Shown in pieces: positions 10,634 through 21,330 of a stretch of 64,000 nt of DNA (the stretch's first letter is position 1; every line of letters starts with the position of its first letter). Source of the stretch: Poecilobothrus nobilitatus (lineage: Eukaryota; Arthropoda; Insecta; Diptera; Dolichopodidae); assembly GCA_947095535.1 (NCBI GenBank), contig OX352772.1, positions 40,133,445-40,197,444 of the forward strand, written 5' to 3'. The notes beneath the pieces are model-generated. The model ran no database searches and had not been told where the DNA came from. It was given only the letters and a program-made list of their open reading frames with translations. The position numbers and the translations under genes are program-made.

Positions 10634-13600
10634 ATGTTAAAAAATACATACAACTACAAATTAATTTCGGTAAATGTAAATTCTCTTATCTCCTACAATA
10701 AAAAAATCTCTTTTATGCACTTTTTAGAGAATCATAATCCAGACATAATTTGTGTATGTGAAACGAAATTAAAACCATCTGATCACATATCAATTAATAA
10801 TTATCATCTAATAAGAAGAGATCGTAAAATTGATATTGAAGGTGGAGGCGTTGCCATAGGTATAAAACAAAAATTGAATTATCAAATTGTAAACAATGAC
10901 ATTTTTGATAATTTTATTTGCATTGAACCATGTTATTATCTCTCTTCAATTAAAGCAAAATAAAAAATTATTCATAATTTCTATTTATGCGTCGAATAGA
11001 AATTCCAATAATTTTTTAACAGAATTAAAAAAAATATTCGACTTGTTAAATTTGTCGAACTTAAATAATTTTTATGTGTTAGCGGGTGATTTTAACGCTA
11101 AACACATATCTTGGTTAAATAACGACAACAACGCACGAGGTATTCAGCTATATAATTGGCTACAATTAAATAATATTTTGCTAAAAACACAATTGCATTT
11201 AACTGATGCACCTACACTACCACGTTCCAACTCATATATTGATTTAATTATCACCGAACTAGAATAAATGTAGATTTCTCTCAATTTAACAATAAACTCA
11301 CCACACTTCCATATGACAGCGATCATAACGCTATCTGTCTACAATTCAGGGTTAACAGTGAAGAATTTTTGCTAAAAGAGGTACCAACAGTCAAAAAATT
11401 TAACATTAAAAATACAAATTGGGCAAAATTTCAGTTCGCACTGGATAATAATTATTTTATGGAATACAAAAATATCAAAAACAAAATAGTAGATAATTGT
11501 AATATTTCAAATGATAATATTAATTTTCACCTTTTACAATTAAATAAAATCATAACTAAAACCATAGATGAAATAGTCCCAAAATATCATTTTAAAAATA
11601 AAATATATAAATTTTACTCCACTAAGTTAAAAAAACTACTTACAAAAAAGTATGAGTTAATGAAAGATATCCATAAAATTCATAAACAAAGACTAAGTTT
11701 TTCCAGTCAAAATTTGCAACTTCTTAAAAGTTTGCTAAACAACATAAATATTTTAATAAAGCAACAATTAAAAATAGAAATTAACAAATATTGGTCTAAC
11801 CGCCTTCAAAACATAAAACCAAACAATAGTTCCAATATGTTCCCGGAAATAAATAAAATCTTTAGAAATAACAATTGTCATAAAATTTCAAAATTACATA
11901 TTGCCCAATCAGATTTATCTATTCTCTTAAATAATAACATTGATATTAATACCCTACAAAAAAATAACTCTAACGAATACATAATTACAGATCAACAACA
12001 GATTTCATCAAAAAATCTTACGTAATGTTCAGCAATTTAAAGACCACACCATCCACATGAAAGATAACAATATTGCGATTTGCCAATTCAGCAATTTAAG
12101 CAAATCTTCTAACCAAAATAACAATAGCCAATTCACAAACCAAATAGAACTTCACCATAAATTTAAATGTTTAAAGAACAAAATTTCATCTGGAATGGAT
12201 GAAATTCCAAATATAGTTTTAAAAAATTTAAGCACCTTCATAATTAGCAAATATGTAATACTTTTTAATAATGCAATAAATAACTCGTATTTTCCAAATA
12301 TATGGAAAACAGCGAAAATTATTTTGCTAAAAAAACCTGGCAAAGACGCAACTAATCCAGGTAATTATAGACCGATTAGTTTAATGCCAAACATAAGCAA
12401 AGTATTTGAAACTCTTATTAATGACAAATTATTAAGTTTTTTAAATACCAAGCAGTTAATTCCCGAAAATCAGTTCGGCTTTAGGTACAAGCATGGAACT
12501 GTACATGCTATAACCAAATTAAATTCAGATTTATGCTGGTTCATTAATAAGAATTTCGGTGTTGGTGCCTGCCTAATCGATATGGAAAAAGCCTTTAATA
12601 TGGTATGGTTAGATGGCTTAATCTACAAGCTTCTAAAATTGTCGGTTCCCAAATATTTAATTTCAATTATATTGAGTATGGTATATAAAAATAAATTTTA
12701 TATCCACAATAAAAATAAAATGCTGGAAAAACGTTTTTGTATTAAAAATGGATTACTACAAGGTACAGTTAATGCACCAATTCTGTTTTCAATATATGTA
12801 GCAGACTTACTAAATTTATTAGCACAGTTTAGTGGTAATAATTATGCGTTAGCATTTGCTGACGATATAATAATCTACTCAGCCGATGATACGGTGGACA
12901 GCATTAAACGAATGGTGCAGAACATGTTCAATATTGTAATAGATTACTGTAAAATTTGGTTGCTCAAAATTAATTACAGCAAATGCGAAGCAATTTTGTT
13001 TCGAAATACTGTAACCAAAACAAGTCCACATATTAAAAAACATTGGAAAGAATTCATTATAAAAACACCAGATAATGTTCCTCTTGTCAATAAAAAAGTA
13101 GTTAAATATCTCGGCGTTTAATTGCATCGTAATCTTAACTATATCGATCATATAAAATATAGCATTTCAAAAGGTAACAAATCTTTCATGGCGGTGAAAA
13201 AACTTTTTTACAACAAAAATATTAGTAGAAGAGTCAAAATAATATGTTACCAAACATTAATAAGACCATCGCTTGTATATGGTGCACCAATATGGTACAA
13301 CATTAGTGCAAGCTTAATGGAAACATTACGTAAATTCGAAAGAAAGTGCTTAAGAGTGTGTACCAACATAAATCGTAAGCCCGAATCCGACTACAAATAT
13401 TATTATTCAAATAAATATTTGTATAAGGAAGCCCATATCATACGTATCGATAATTTTATAACAAAATTAATCAGAAATCATTATGATAGAGCACAAAACA
13501 CTCCAGAGAAAGGTTTAATATCGCATATATTTTAGTACAATGAGGAGTACATTGAAAAGACATTGCTCACGGGTTTCATAGCCCCTGAGCATTTCATCTT

Positions 13601-13805
13601 TTTAGATAAAAATCGTTATATCCAAAGCCAAAATCATGTCCCCCTATTATACCACTATAATAGACGGGCTACGTGTAAAGCTATTGAATATAACCCGGGC
13701 AATATAAATGGAGAAAATTTAAAATACGATATGTCCATTCCGGACAAAGATAAATTAATTAAAAGAAAATTTTGGTGGTTGGAAAATGCTTATGAATTAG
13801 ATTAG
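10634..13805 (+). pseudogene. Retrotransposon ORF2: endonuclease and reverse transcriptase, broken
   Basis: The endonuclease part is readable in pieces: LISVNVNSL and CVCETKL near the start, GGGVAI, then LAGDFNAKH, SYIDLII and finally SDHNA near 11320, in the usual order. The reverse transcriptase follows (about 12150-12900): GNYRPISLMP, NQFGF, LIDMEKAFN (motif A), NGLLQGTVNAPILF and FADD at 12855-12866 (motif C). YLGV and the C-terminal domain follow, ending LIKRKFWWLENA. Lesions are a frame change around 10930-10960, another near 11255-11275, one near 12025, an in-frame TAA at 13119-13121 directly after YLGV, and a TAG at 13533-13535. The protein cannot be made in one piece. A tandem-duplication breakpoint lies at 12891, eight codons after the FADD box. 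Confidence 0.9.
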
Positions 13806-14135
13806 AGTATTAATAATACAGATTATTTTATCTAGGTTAAGTAGGTTAGGTAGGTTAGGTAGGTTAAGTTTTATTTTATAAAAATTATTTGAAATAATAT
13901 CGGTTTTTGTTTGCCCGGCTTTTACAATAGTCACTTTATTATAGTTTAAACACTCACTTTTTTAGCTTTAAGTTTTATATCATATAGCATAAAATTAGCA
14001 TATAAAAATTAAAATTGTAATTTAAATGTTAAATACTTTTATAAGTTAAAACCGTTTTTGTAAATTTTTTTAAGGTTAAGTAGTTTAAGATTGTACAATG
14101 GGTAAAAATAAAAATTTAATTTAAAAAAAAAAAAA
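13806..14135 (+). repeat. 3' UTR of the jockey-like element with GTAGGTTA repeat
   Basis: After the ORF2 end, 13833-13868 is a run of 8-base units (TAGGTTAG-type, with flanking AGGTTAAG variants). About 250 bases of AT-rich UTR with an unusual TTGCCCGGC word follow, and then the poly(A) run. The related truncated element at 42815-43879 keeps a decayed version (GATTAGGTTAAGTAGATTAAG), so the repeat belongs to the family and is not a chance insertion. Confidence 0.75.
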
Positions 14136-14261
14136 AAATATTTTCATACCACAGGCTATCGGTCTGTTGCCTGTTTAGTCTATGGTCTTCAAATTGATAG
14201 TAATGAAATGAGTTGGATAAATAGCTTATAAATAAATATTAGACTACATATTCTTTTACAG
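14136..14261. other. Spacer between retrotransposon and SINE
   Basis: Host-side flank of the retrotransposon insertion, starting with the 3' target-site duplication (14136-14146). It ends in TTTTACAG at 14254-14261, the left target-site duplication of the following SINE. Confidence 0.5.
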
Positions 14262-14432
14262 GGGCCACGATAGCCTAGTGGGTAAGAGCGTATAAAATAC
14301 GCTGTAAGCACCGATGGAGTCGAATCCCACACACGTCGTAAGAATTATTCCCCCTTACGACATTTACTGCCACGCTTAAAAGGGAAAGTATGTGTCATTT
14401 ATGTGGCAGAGATTAAAAAACAAAAGAAATTT
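14262..14432 (+). mobile_element. SINE family B, copy 1
   Basis: The head has an A-box-like TAGCCTAGTGGG and a B-box-like GAGTCGAATCCC, so it derives from a tRNA. The body contains CCCCCTTACGAC and ends ATTTATGTGGCAGAGA followed by an A-rich tail. The 8-base word TTTTACAG flanks it (14254-14261 and 14433-14440), consistent with LINE-driven insertion. Sister copies are 18240-18410 (an exact copy made by the tandem duplication), 50353-50522 and 57699-57878. Confidence 0.85.
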
Positions 14433-14760
14433 TTTTACAGATAAATATTAGACTATAGTGTGATTTATTACAATATAATTTAGTGTCGCTAAAATAAATC
14501 AAAAATCATTAATTACATCTATCGTTAAATCGATTACTAATCCAATTTAGAATTCGTATCGTTAATCCAATTTAGAATTCATAGATTCGATTCTTAACAA
14601 TGTTTTAAAAATAAATTAATTATCATTTTCTTTTAAAACAATTCATTTAATATCAATGTTAACATCTATTCTACATCTAAACCGTAAACGTTTCCAACAA
14701 TTTTCTTTATTTTTCATAGCAAAAACTAATACTTCACATAACAGAAAAAAAGAATAAAAA
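14433..14760. other. AT-rich spacer
   Basis: Contains a short tandem repeat of about 24 bases around 14538-14582 (ATCCAATTTAGAATTC twice). I see no gene. Confidence 0.5.
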
Positions 14761-15207
14761 AAAATTGAAAATTTATAGGGTTTGGGTACATAATCGCGAA
14801 AATTAAATTCCCAAATTCAAAATCCCAAAAACAAAATCTTGAGAAATAAAAATCCCGCAAATCAAAATCCCGAAATTTCACAATTTCGCATAGTCTTACA
14901 TATATGGGTATGAATATTTCAGAAAAGGGCTCTGATTTTGAATCCAACTATTAATACTTACAGTATGCCCACACATATATACCAATTTCATTCAAAAAAA
15001 ATAAATTTTCACATTTCCATATGGAAAATAATTAATTTTGAAAACTTCGCATACAAAAGTATTCTATTTTCACATTTCACTTAAAGAATAGTGAATTTTA
15101 TATGACTTTAAACATTTTTATGAAAAATGACGAATTTACACATTTTTATTCGAAGGAACTGGGGCTACCGCTCCCAAACCCTCGCTATAAAATTTTTCTT
15201 CAATTTT
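14761..15207. mobile_element. Foldback-type element with AAATCCC subrepeats, copy 1
   Basis: The left end (AAAATTGAAAATTTATAGGG, then TTTGGG) is matched in inverted orientation at the right end (CCCAAACCC, then CTATAAAATTTTTCTTCAATTTT). Just inside the left arm is a run of irregular units such as CAAAATCCCGAAA and AAAATCCCAAA. No coding capacity. The same sub-repeat vocabulary occurs at 5567, 45340 and 47712-48743, so this is a dispersed family. Confidence 0.7.
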
Positions 15208-16236
15208 CTTAGTGTTGTTATATGCGTATACAGAACAGAAAGACATTTCTTAGAACTATATTAGAACAGACTAATATATACTATACTAGAACAGACTAAT
15301 ATATACTATACTACTACTATATTAGAACAGAAAGACATTTCTTTTTATTTCATTAAAAACTTAAGTGACAAAAAATCAATATTATTTTTAGATTGCTAAA
15401 ATACCAGTATTATTAACCAATATTATATTTCTTGATTAACAGACTTGAGACTGGCGTATGCTACGCCAGATTTATCTAGTTATAAATATTAGTCAATGTT
15501 CATCTTATATTATTTTGAAAGTGTTTACTTTTTTATTTGTTGTAAATATGAGTATAGGTAAGGGCAAAACAAAAATCTCATTAGTTTGAAGCAAAATTAT
15601 ATACAAAAGTATAAATATTACAAATTTTCATATACAATAGCAAAGGTTAAAATTAAAGTTAATATAATAAACGATCATTTCTAAAATTATGTAAATAAAG
15701 CCTTTCTATCCCTATTTAGTAACTATTATATTGCCGTGCAGTAAGTGGGAGGTGGTTTTATACAGTAAAAACTAAAAACCTCATACTATCGACGAAGTTT
15801 AGATTTTATTGATATTTTGTGAGTATCTACAACTCCCGCCGCAAAAAAACAAAATAAAAACGGATGAAGCTACATAAAAAATTTCTCACACAGAAATAAA
15901 TTTCAATGAAATATTTTATTAAAATAAAATTTTATTGTTTTATCTTAAATGAAGCTGTTTACAAAGGCAGAAGAAGATACATTTATTTTAAGTAGATACA
16001 TTATTTTAAATATTTTTTTCGGAAAATATACCTAAAAATTAATTTATAACCAAACTTTATATCAAAAATTTAATTAAAAATTTAATTAATTTCTTTAAAT
16101 AATTTCGGTTTTTAAAAGCTAATTACACTTTTCTTTATTTATTAAGTTTTTTGTTTTTTATTAAACTATAGTTTATTATACAATATATGAATTTTATTAT
16201 GAAAAAAACAATAAAAAAAAATCGGCTTTCTCCACC
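15208..16236. other. Gene-free stretch
   Basis: Contains a small imperfect tandem repeat near 15250-15340 (TTAGAACAGA with ACTAATATATACTATAC), a short palindrome CTGGCGTATGCTACGCCAG at 15452-15470, and no supported gene. All of it is copied at +3978. Confidence 0.5.
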
Positions 16237-16868
16237 ACAGGACCGACCGCCACTACACGAAAAGCACAATGCCAAAATTTATAGATTTTTTACCTAATAA
16301 TTTATATCAATTATGTCCGTCCGTTAAAGATAGAGAAAAAAAATTTTAACCATGGGTAGGTCTCATAAAAAAATTAATTTTGTGGTACAAACTTATTCAT
16401 GTAGTCCCATCCATCAGGGAGCTACGGCCCCTCAAATTTTGAAAAAGCCCTATTTTTAAACGCGTATATTTCATGTTCCGCTTCACATTTTTTCAATCTG
16501 AAAACGCCATTCCACAGAAATTTTCTTTACCTTTATAAATGAATATTAAAATTATATATATTTTTTAAAATTTAGTATTTAAATTTACCGTTATGTGAAA
16601 ACCAAATTTTGCATGATTTTTCTACTTTCATAACTCCGGTACGCTTTTAGATAGGGGCTTGAAATTTTGAGGCGAGAAGAACTTTTAGAATTAGTAAGTT
16701 TCCTCAAAAAAGTTTTTGTACCACCCCCTGTTTATGAGCTATTAGGGTTCAAAAATTGAAAATTTGCAATTTTGAAATACCTGCAACTTAAGCACCTGTA
16801 AACATTTTTTTTCGGCAAGATAAAAAAATTAAAGCTCTAGTAATATATTTTTATGTGTGTTAATGATT
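16237..16868. repeat. Diverged internal repeat array
   Basis: Blocks such as CATAACTCCGGTACGCTTT, GCCCCTCAAATTTTGAAAAAG and CCCTATTTT recur with divergence at 20863-21210 and, more weakly, at 56400-56480. The first 60 bases (CACTACACGAAAAGCACAAT on this strand) recur inverted at 39333-39425. No coding frame. The duplication breakpoint falls in this array. Confidence 0.65.
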
Positions 16869-17783
16869 ACGGTGGACAGCATTAAACGAATGGTGCAGAA
16901 CATGTTCAATATTGTAATAGATTACTGTAAAATTTGGTTGCTCAAAATTAATTACAGCAAATGCGAAGCAATTTTGTTTCGAAATACTGTAACCAAAACA
17001 AGTCCACATATTAAAAAACATTGGAAAGAATTCATTATAAAAACACCAGATAATGTTCCTCTTGTCAATAAAAAAGTAGTTAAATATCTCGGCGTTTAAT
17101 TGCATCGTAATCTTAACTATATCGATCATATAAAATATAGCATTTCAAAAGGTAACAAATCTTTCATGGCGGTGAAAAAACTTTTTTACAACAAAAATAT
17201 TAGTAGAAGAGTCAAAATAATATGTTACCAAACATTAATAAGACCATCGCTTGTATATGGTGCACCAATATGGTACAACATTAGTGCAAGCTTAATGGAA
17301 ACATTACGTAAATTCGAAAGAAAGTGCTTAAGAGTGTGTACCAACATAAATCGTAAGCCCGAATCCGACTACAAATATTATTATTCAAATAAATATTTGT
17401 ATAAGGAAGCCCATATCATACGTATCGATAATTTTATAACAAAATTAATCAGAAATCATTATGATAGAGCACAAAACACTCCAGAGAAAGGTTTAATATC
17501 GCATATATTTTAGTACAATGAGGAGTACATTGAAAAGACATTGCTCACGGGTTTCATAGCCCCTGAGCATTTCATCTTTTTAGATAAAAATCGTTATATC
17601 CAAAGCCAAAATCATGTCCCCCTATTATACCACTATAATAGACGGGCTACGTGTAAAGCTATTGAATATAACCCGGGCAATATAAATGGAGAAAATTTAA
17701 AATACGATATGTCCATTCCGGACAAAGATAAATTAATTAAAAGAAAATTTTGGTGGTTGGAAAATGCTTATGAATTAGATTAG
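16869..17783 (+). pseudogene. Second copy of the ORF2 3' end
   Basis: An exact copy of 12891-13805 with the same TAA after YLGV (17097-17099) and the same TAG at 17511-17513. It lacks everything up to and including the FADD box, so it has no catalytic domain. It exists because of the tandem duplication, not a separate retrotransposition event: its 5' edge is the duplication breakpoint and there is no target-site duplication there. The family 3' UTR and poly(A) run follow to about 18116. Confidence 0.9.
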
Positions 17784-18239
17784 AGTATTAATAATACAGA
17801 TTATTTTATCTAGGTTAAGTAGGTTAGGTAGGTTAGGTAGGTTAAGTTTTATTTTATAAAAATTATTTGAAATAATATCGGTTTTTGTTTGCCCGGCTTT
17901 TACAATAGTCACTTTATTATAGTTTAAACACTCACTTTTTTAGCTTTAAGTTTTATATCATATAGCATAAAATTAGCATATAAAAATTAAAATTGTAATT
18001 TAAATGTTAAATACTTTTATAAGTTAAAACCGTTTTTGTAAATTTTTTTAAGGTTAAGTAGTTTAAGATTGTACAATGGGTAAAAATAAAAATTTAATTT
18101 AAAAAAAAAAAAAAAATATTTTCATACCACAGGCTATCGGTCTGTTGCCTGTTTAGTCTATGGTCTTCAAATTGATAGTAATGAAATGAGTTGGATAAAT
18201 AGCTTATAAATAAATATTAGACTACATATTCTTTTACAG

Positions 18240-18410
18240 GGGCCACGATAGCCTAGTGGGTAAGAGCGTATAAAATACGCTGTAAGCACCGATGGAGTCG
18301 AATCCCACACACGTCGTAAGAATTATTCCCCCTTACGACATTTACTGCCACGCTTAAAAGGGAAAGTATGTGTCATTTATGTGGCAGAGATTAAAAAACA
18401 AAAGAAATTT
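18240..18410 (+). mobile_element. SINE family B, copy 2 (by duplication)
   Basis: Copy of 14262-14432 displaced by 3978 bases, including its flanking TTTTACAG words. Confidence 0.85.
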
Positions 18411-18738
18411 TTTTACAGATAAATATTAGACTATAGTGTGATTTATTACAATATAATTTAGTGTCGCTAAAATAAATCAAAAATCATTAATTACATCTAT
18501 CGTTAAATCGATTACTAATCCAATTTAGAATTCGTATCGTTAATCCAATTTAGAATTCATAGATTCGATTCTTAACAATGTTTTAAAAATAAATTAATTA
18601 TCATTTTCTTTTAAAACAATTCATTTAATATCAATGTTAACATCTATTCTACATCTAAACCGTAAACGTTTCCAACAATTTTCTTTATTTTTCATAGCAA
18701 AAACTAATACTTCACATAACAGAAAAAAAGAATAAAAA

Positions 18739-19185
18739 AAAATTGAAAATTTATAGGGTTTGGGTACATAATCGCGAAAATTAAATTCCCAAATTCAAAA
18801 TCCCAAAAACAAAATCTTGAGAAATAAAAATCCCGCAAATCAAAATCCCGAAATTTCACAATTTCGCATAGTCTTACATATATGGGTATGAATATTTCAG
18901 AAAAGGGCTCTGATTTTGAATCCAACTATTAATACTTACAGTATGCCCACACATATATACCAATTTCATTCAAAAAAAATAAATTTTCACATTTCCATAT
19001 GGAAAATAATTAATTTTGAAAACTTCGCATACAAAAGTATTCTATTTTCACATTTCACTTAAAGAATAGTGAATTTTATATGACTTTAAACATTTTTATG
19101 AAAAATGACGAATTTACACATTTTTATTCGAAGGAACTGGGGCTACCGCTCCCAAACCCTCGCTATAAAATTTTTCTTCAATTTT
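18739..19185. mobile_element. Foldback-type element, copy 2 (by duplication)
   Basis: Copy of 14761-15207 displaced by 3978 bases. Confidence 0.7.
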
Positions 19186-20846
19186 CTTAGTGTTGTTATA
19201 TGCGTATACAGAACAGAAAGACATTTCTTAGAACTATATTAGAACAGACTAATATATACTATACTAGAACAGACTAATATATACTATACTACTACTATAT
19301 TAGAACAGAAAGACATTTCTTTTTATTTCATTAAAAACTTAAGTGACAAAAAATCAATATTATTTTTAGATTGCTAAAATACCAGTATTATTAACCAATA
19401 TTATATTTCTTGATTAACAGACTTGAGACTGGCGTATGCTACGCCAGATTTATCTAGTTATAAATATTAGTCAATGTTCATCTTATATTATTTTGAAAGT
19501 GTTTACTTTTTTATTTGTTGTAAATATGAGTATAGGTAAGGGCAAAACAAAAATCTCATTAGTTTGAAGCAAAATTATATACAAAAGTATAAATATTACA
19601 AATTTTCATATACAATAGCAAAGGTTAAAATTAAAGTTAATATAATAAACGATCATTTCTAAAATTATGTAAATAAAGCCTTTCTATCCCTATTTAGTAA
19701 CTATTATATTGCCGTGCAGTAAGTGGGAGGTGGTTTTATACAGTAAAAACTAAAAACCTCATACTATCGACGAAGTTTAGATTTTATTGATATTTTGTGA
19801 GTATCTACAACTCCCGCCGCAAAAAAACAAAATAAAAACGGATGAAGCTACATAAAAAATTTCTCACACAGAAATAAATTTCAATGAAATATTTTATTAA
19901 AATAAAATTTTATTGTTTTATCTTAAATGAAGCTGTTTACAAAGGCAGAAGAAGATACATTTATTTTAAGTAGATACATTATTTTAAATATTTTTTTCGG
20001 AAAATATACCTAAAAATTAATTTATAACCAAACTTTATATCAAAAATTTAATTAAAAATTTAATTAATTTCTTTAAATAATTTCGGTTTTTAAAAGCTAA
20101 TTACACTTTTCTTTATTTATTAAGTTTTTTGTTTTTTATTAAACTATAGTTTATTATACAATATATGAATTTTATTATGAAAAAAACAATAAAAAAAAAT
20201 CGGCTTTCTCCACCACAGGACCGACCGCCACTACACGAAAAGCACAATGCCAAAATTTATAGATTTTTTACCTAATAATTTATATCAATTATGTCCGTCC
20301 GTTAAAGATAGAGAAAAAAAATTTTAACCATGGGTAGGTCTCATAAAAAAATTAATTTTGTGGTACAAACTTATTCATGTAGTCCCATCCATCAGGGAGC
20401 TACGGCCCCTCAAATTTTGAAAAAGCCCTATTTTTAAACGCGTATATTTCATGTTCCGCTTCACATTTTTTCAATCTGAAAACGCCATTCCACAGAAATT
20501 TTCTTTACCTTTATAAATGAATATTAAAATTATATATATTTTTTAAAATTTAGTATTTAAATTTACCGTTATGTGAAAACCAAATTTTGCATGATTTTTC
20601 TACTTTCATAACTCCGGTACGCTTTTAGATAGGGGCTTGAAATTTTGAGGCGAGAAGAACTTTTAGAATTAGTAAGTTTCCTCAAAAAAGTTTTTGTACC
20701 ACCCCCTGTTTATGAGCTATTAGGGTTCAAAAATTGAAAATTTGCAATTTTGAAATACCTGCAACTTAAGCACCTGTAAACATTTTTTTTCGGCAAGATA
20801 AAAAAATTAAAGCTCTAGTAATATATTTTTATGTGTGTTAATGATT

Positions 20847-21330
20847 TCTTTTAATTGTATAGAGTTCCAAAGTTACAGCCCTCCAAAATTGCAAAAAAGT
20901 CCTATTTTGAGATGTTTATATCTCAGGCTCTGCGTAGTGGTTTTTCAATCTAAAAACACTAGAAGACCGGTAATTTTATGTAATTTACTATTTAAATTTG
21001 TAATTTACCGTTATGTGAAAACCAAATTTAGCATGATATTTCTTTTTTCATAACTCCGGCACGCTTTGAGATAGGAACCTGCAATTTTGAGACAAGAAAG
21101 AACTTTTAAAATTAGTACAAGTTTCATTAGAAATTTTTTTTATACCAGCTATTAGGACTTACAGCCCCTCAAAATTCCAGAAAAGTCCTATTTTCACATT
21201 TTTCTGCAACTCACAACTATTTCAAAATTTTTGTGCAACTCACAATTCTAAACAGTTTGTATTGTCTTTTGAAAATGCTTTTAAAAACCGTTGGTTTACA
21301 TTCTACCTTGTTTATGGATGATATTAATAA
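20847..21330. repeat. Continuation of the diverged repeat array
   Basis: To the right of the duplication, CATAACTCCGGCACGCTTT (about 21048), ACAGCCCTCCAAAATTGCAAAAAAG and CAGCCCCTCAAAATTCC repeat blocks of 16237-16868 with about 15-25% divergence as judged by eye. The array therefore predates the duplication. A 72-codon frame at 20835-21053 spans it and is not credible as a gene. Confidence 0.55.

Larger units (their letters stand above)
9448..14135 (+). mobile_element. Jockey-like non-LTR retrotransposon, full length but inactive
   Basis: The element of about 4.7 kb runs from a 5' leader (9448-9700) through ORF1, ORF2 and a 3' UTR to a poly(A) tail at about 14122-14138. The 11-base word AAATATTTTCA flanks it at 9437-9447 and 14136-14146. 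Its A residues merge with the tail, so the exact duplication is 8-11 bases. ORF1 has gag-type zinc knuckles. ORF2 has an apurinic-type endonuclease followed by a reverse transcriptase, the order known for the jockey clade. At least five frame lesions in ORF2 make it non-autonomous. The 3' part is repeated downstream by a tandem duplication that begins at 12891. Confidence 0.9.
12891..16868 (+). repeat. Tandem duplication, unit 1 (3978 bp)
   Basis: Every landmark here recurs exactly 3978 bases further on: the ORF2 3' part, the GTAGGTTA repeat, the SINE at 14262, the foldback element at 14761, and the end at TTAATGATT. I found no mismatch or indel by eye. The left breakpoint is inside the retrotransposon reverse transcriptase (GATGAT|ACGGTGG). 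The right breakpoint is inside a repeat array (TTAATGATT|TCTTTT). Only one base of microhomology is shared. Confidence 0.95.
16869..20846 (+). repeat. Tandem duplication, unit 2 (3978 bp)
   Basis: Second unit of the direct tandem repeat described at 12891-16868. It starts at ACGGTGGACAGC and ends at TTAATGATT, after which the sequence diverges from unit 1 at 20847. Its content is the same as unit 1. Confidence 0.95.

Noticed and set aside
16860..17129. Minus-strand frames of about 90 codons at 12879-13151 and 16860-17129
   Set aside because: Both are antisense shadows of the ORF2 reverse-transcriptase region. They occur twice only because of the tandem duplication.
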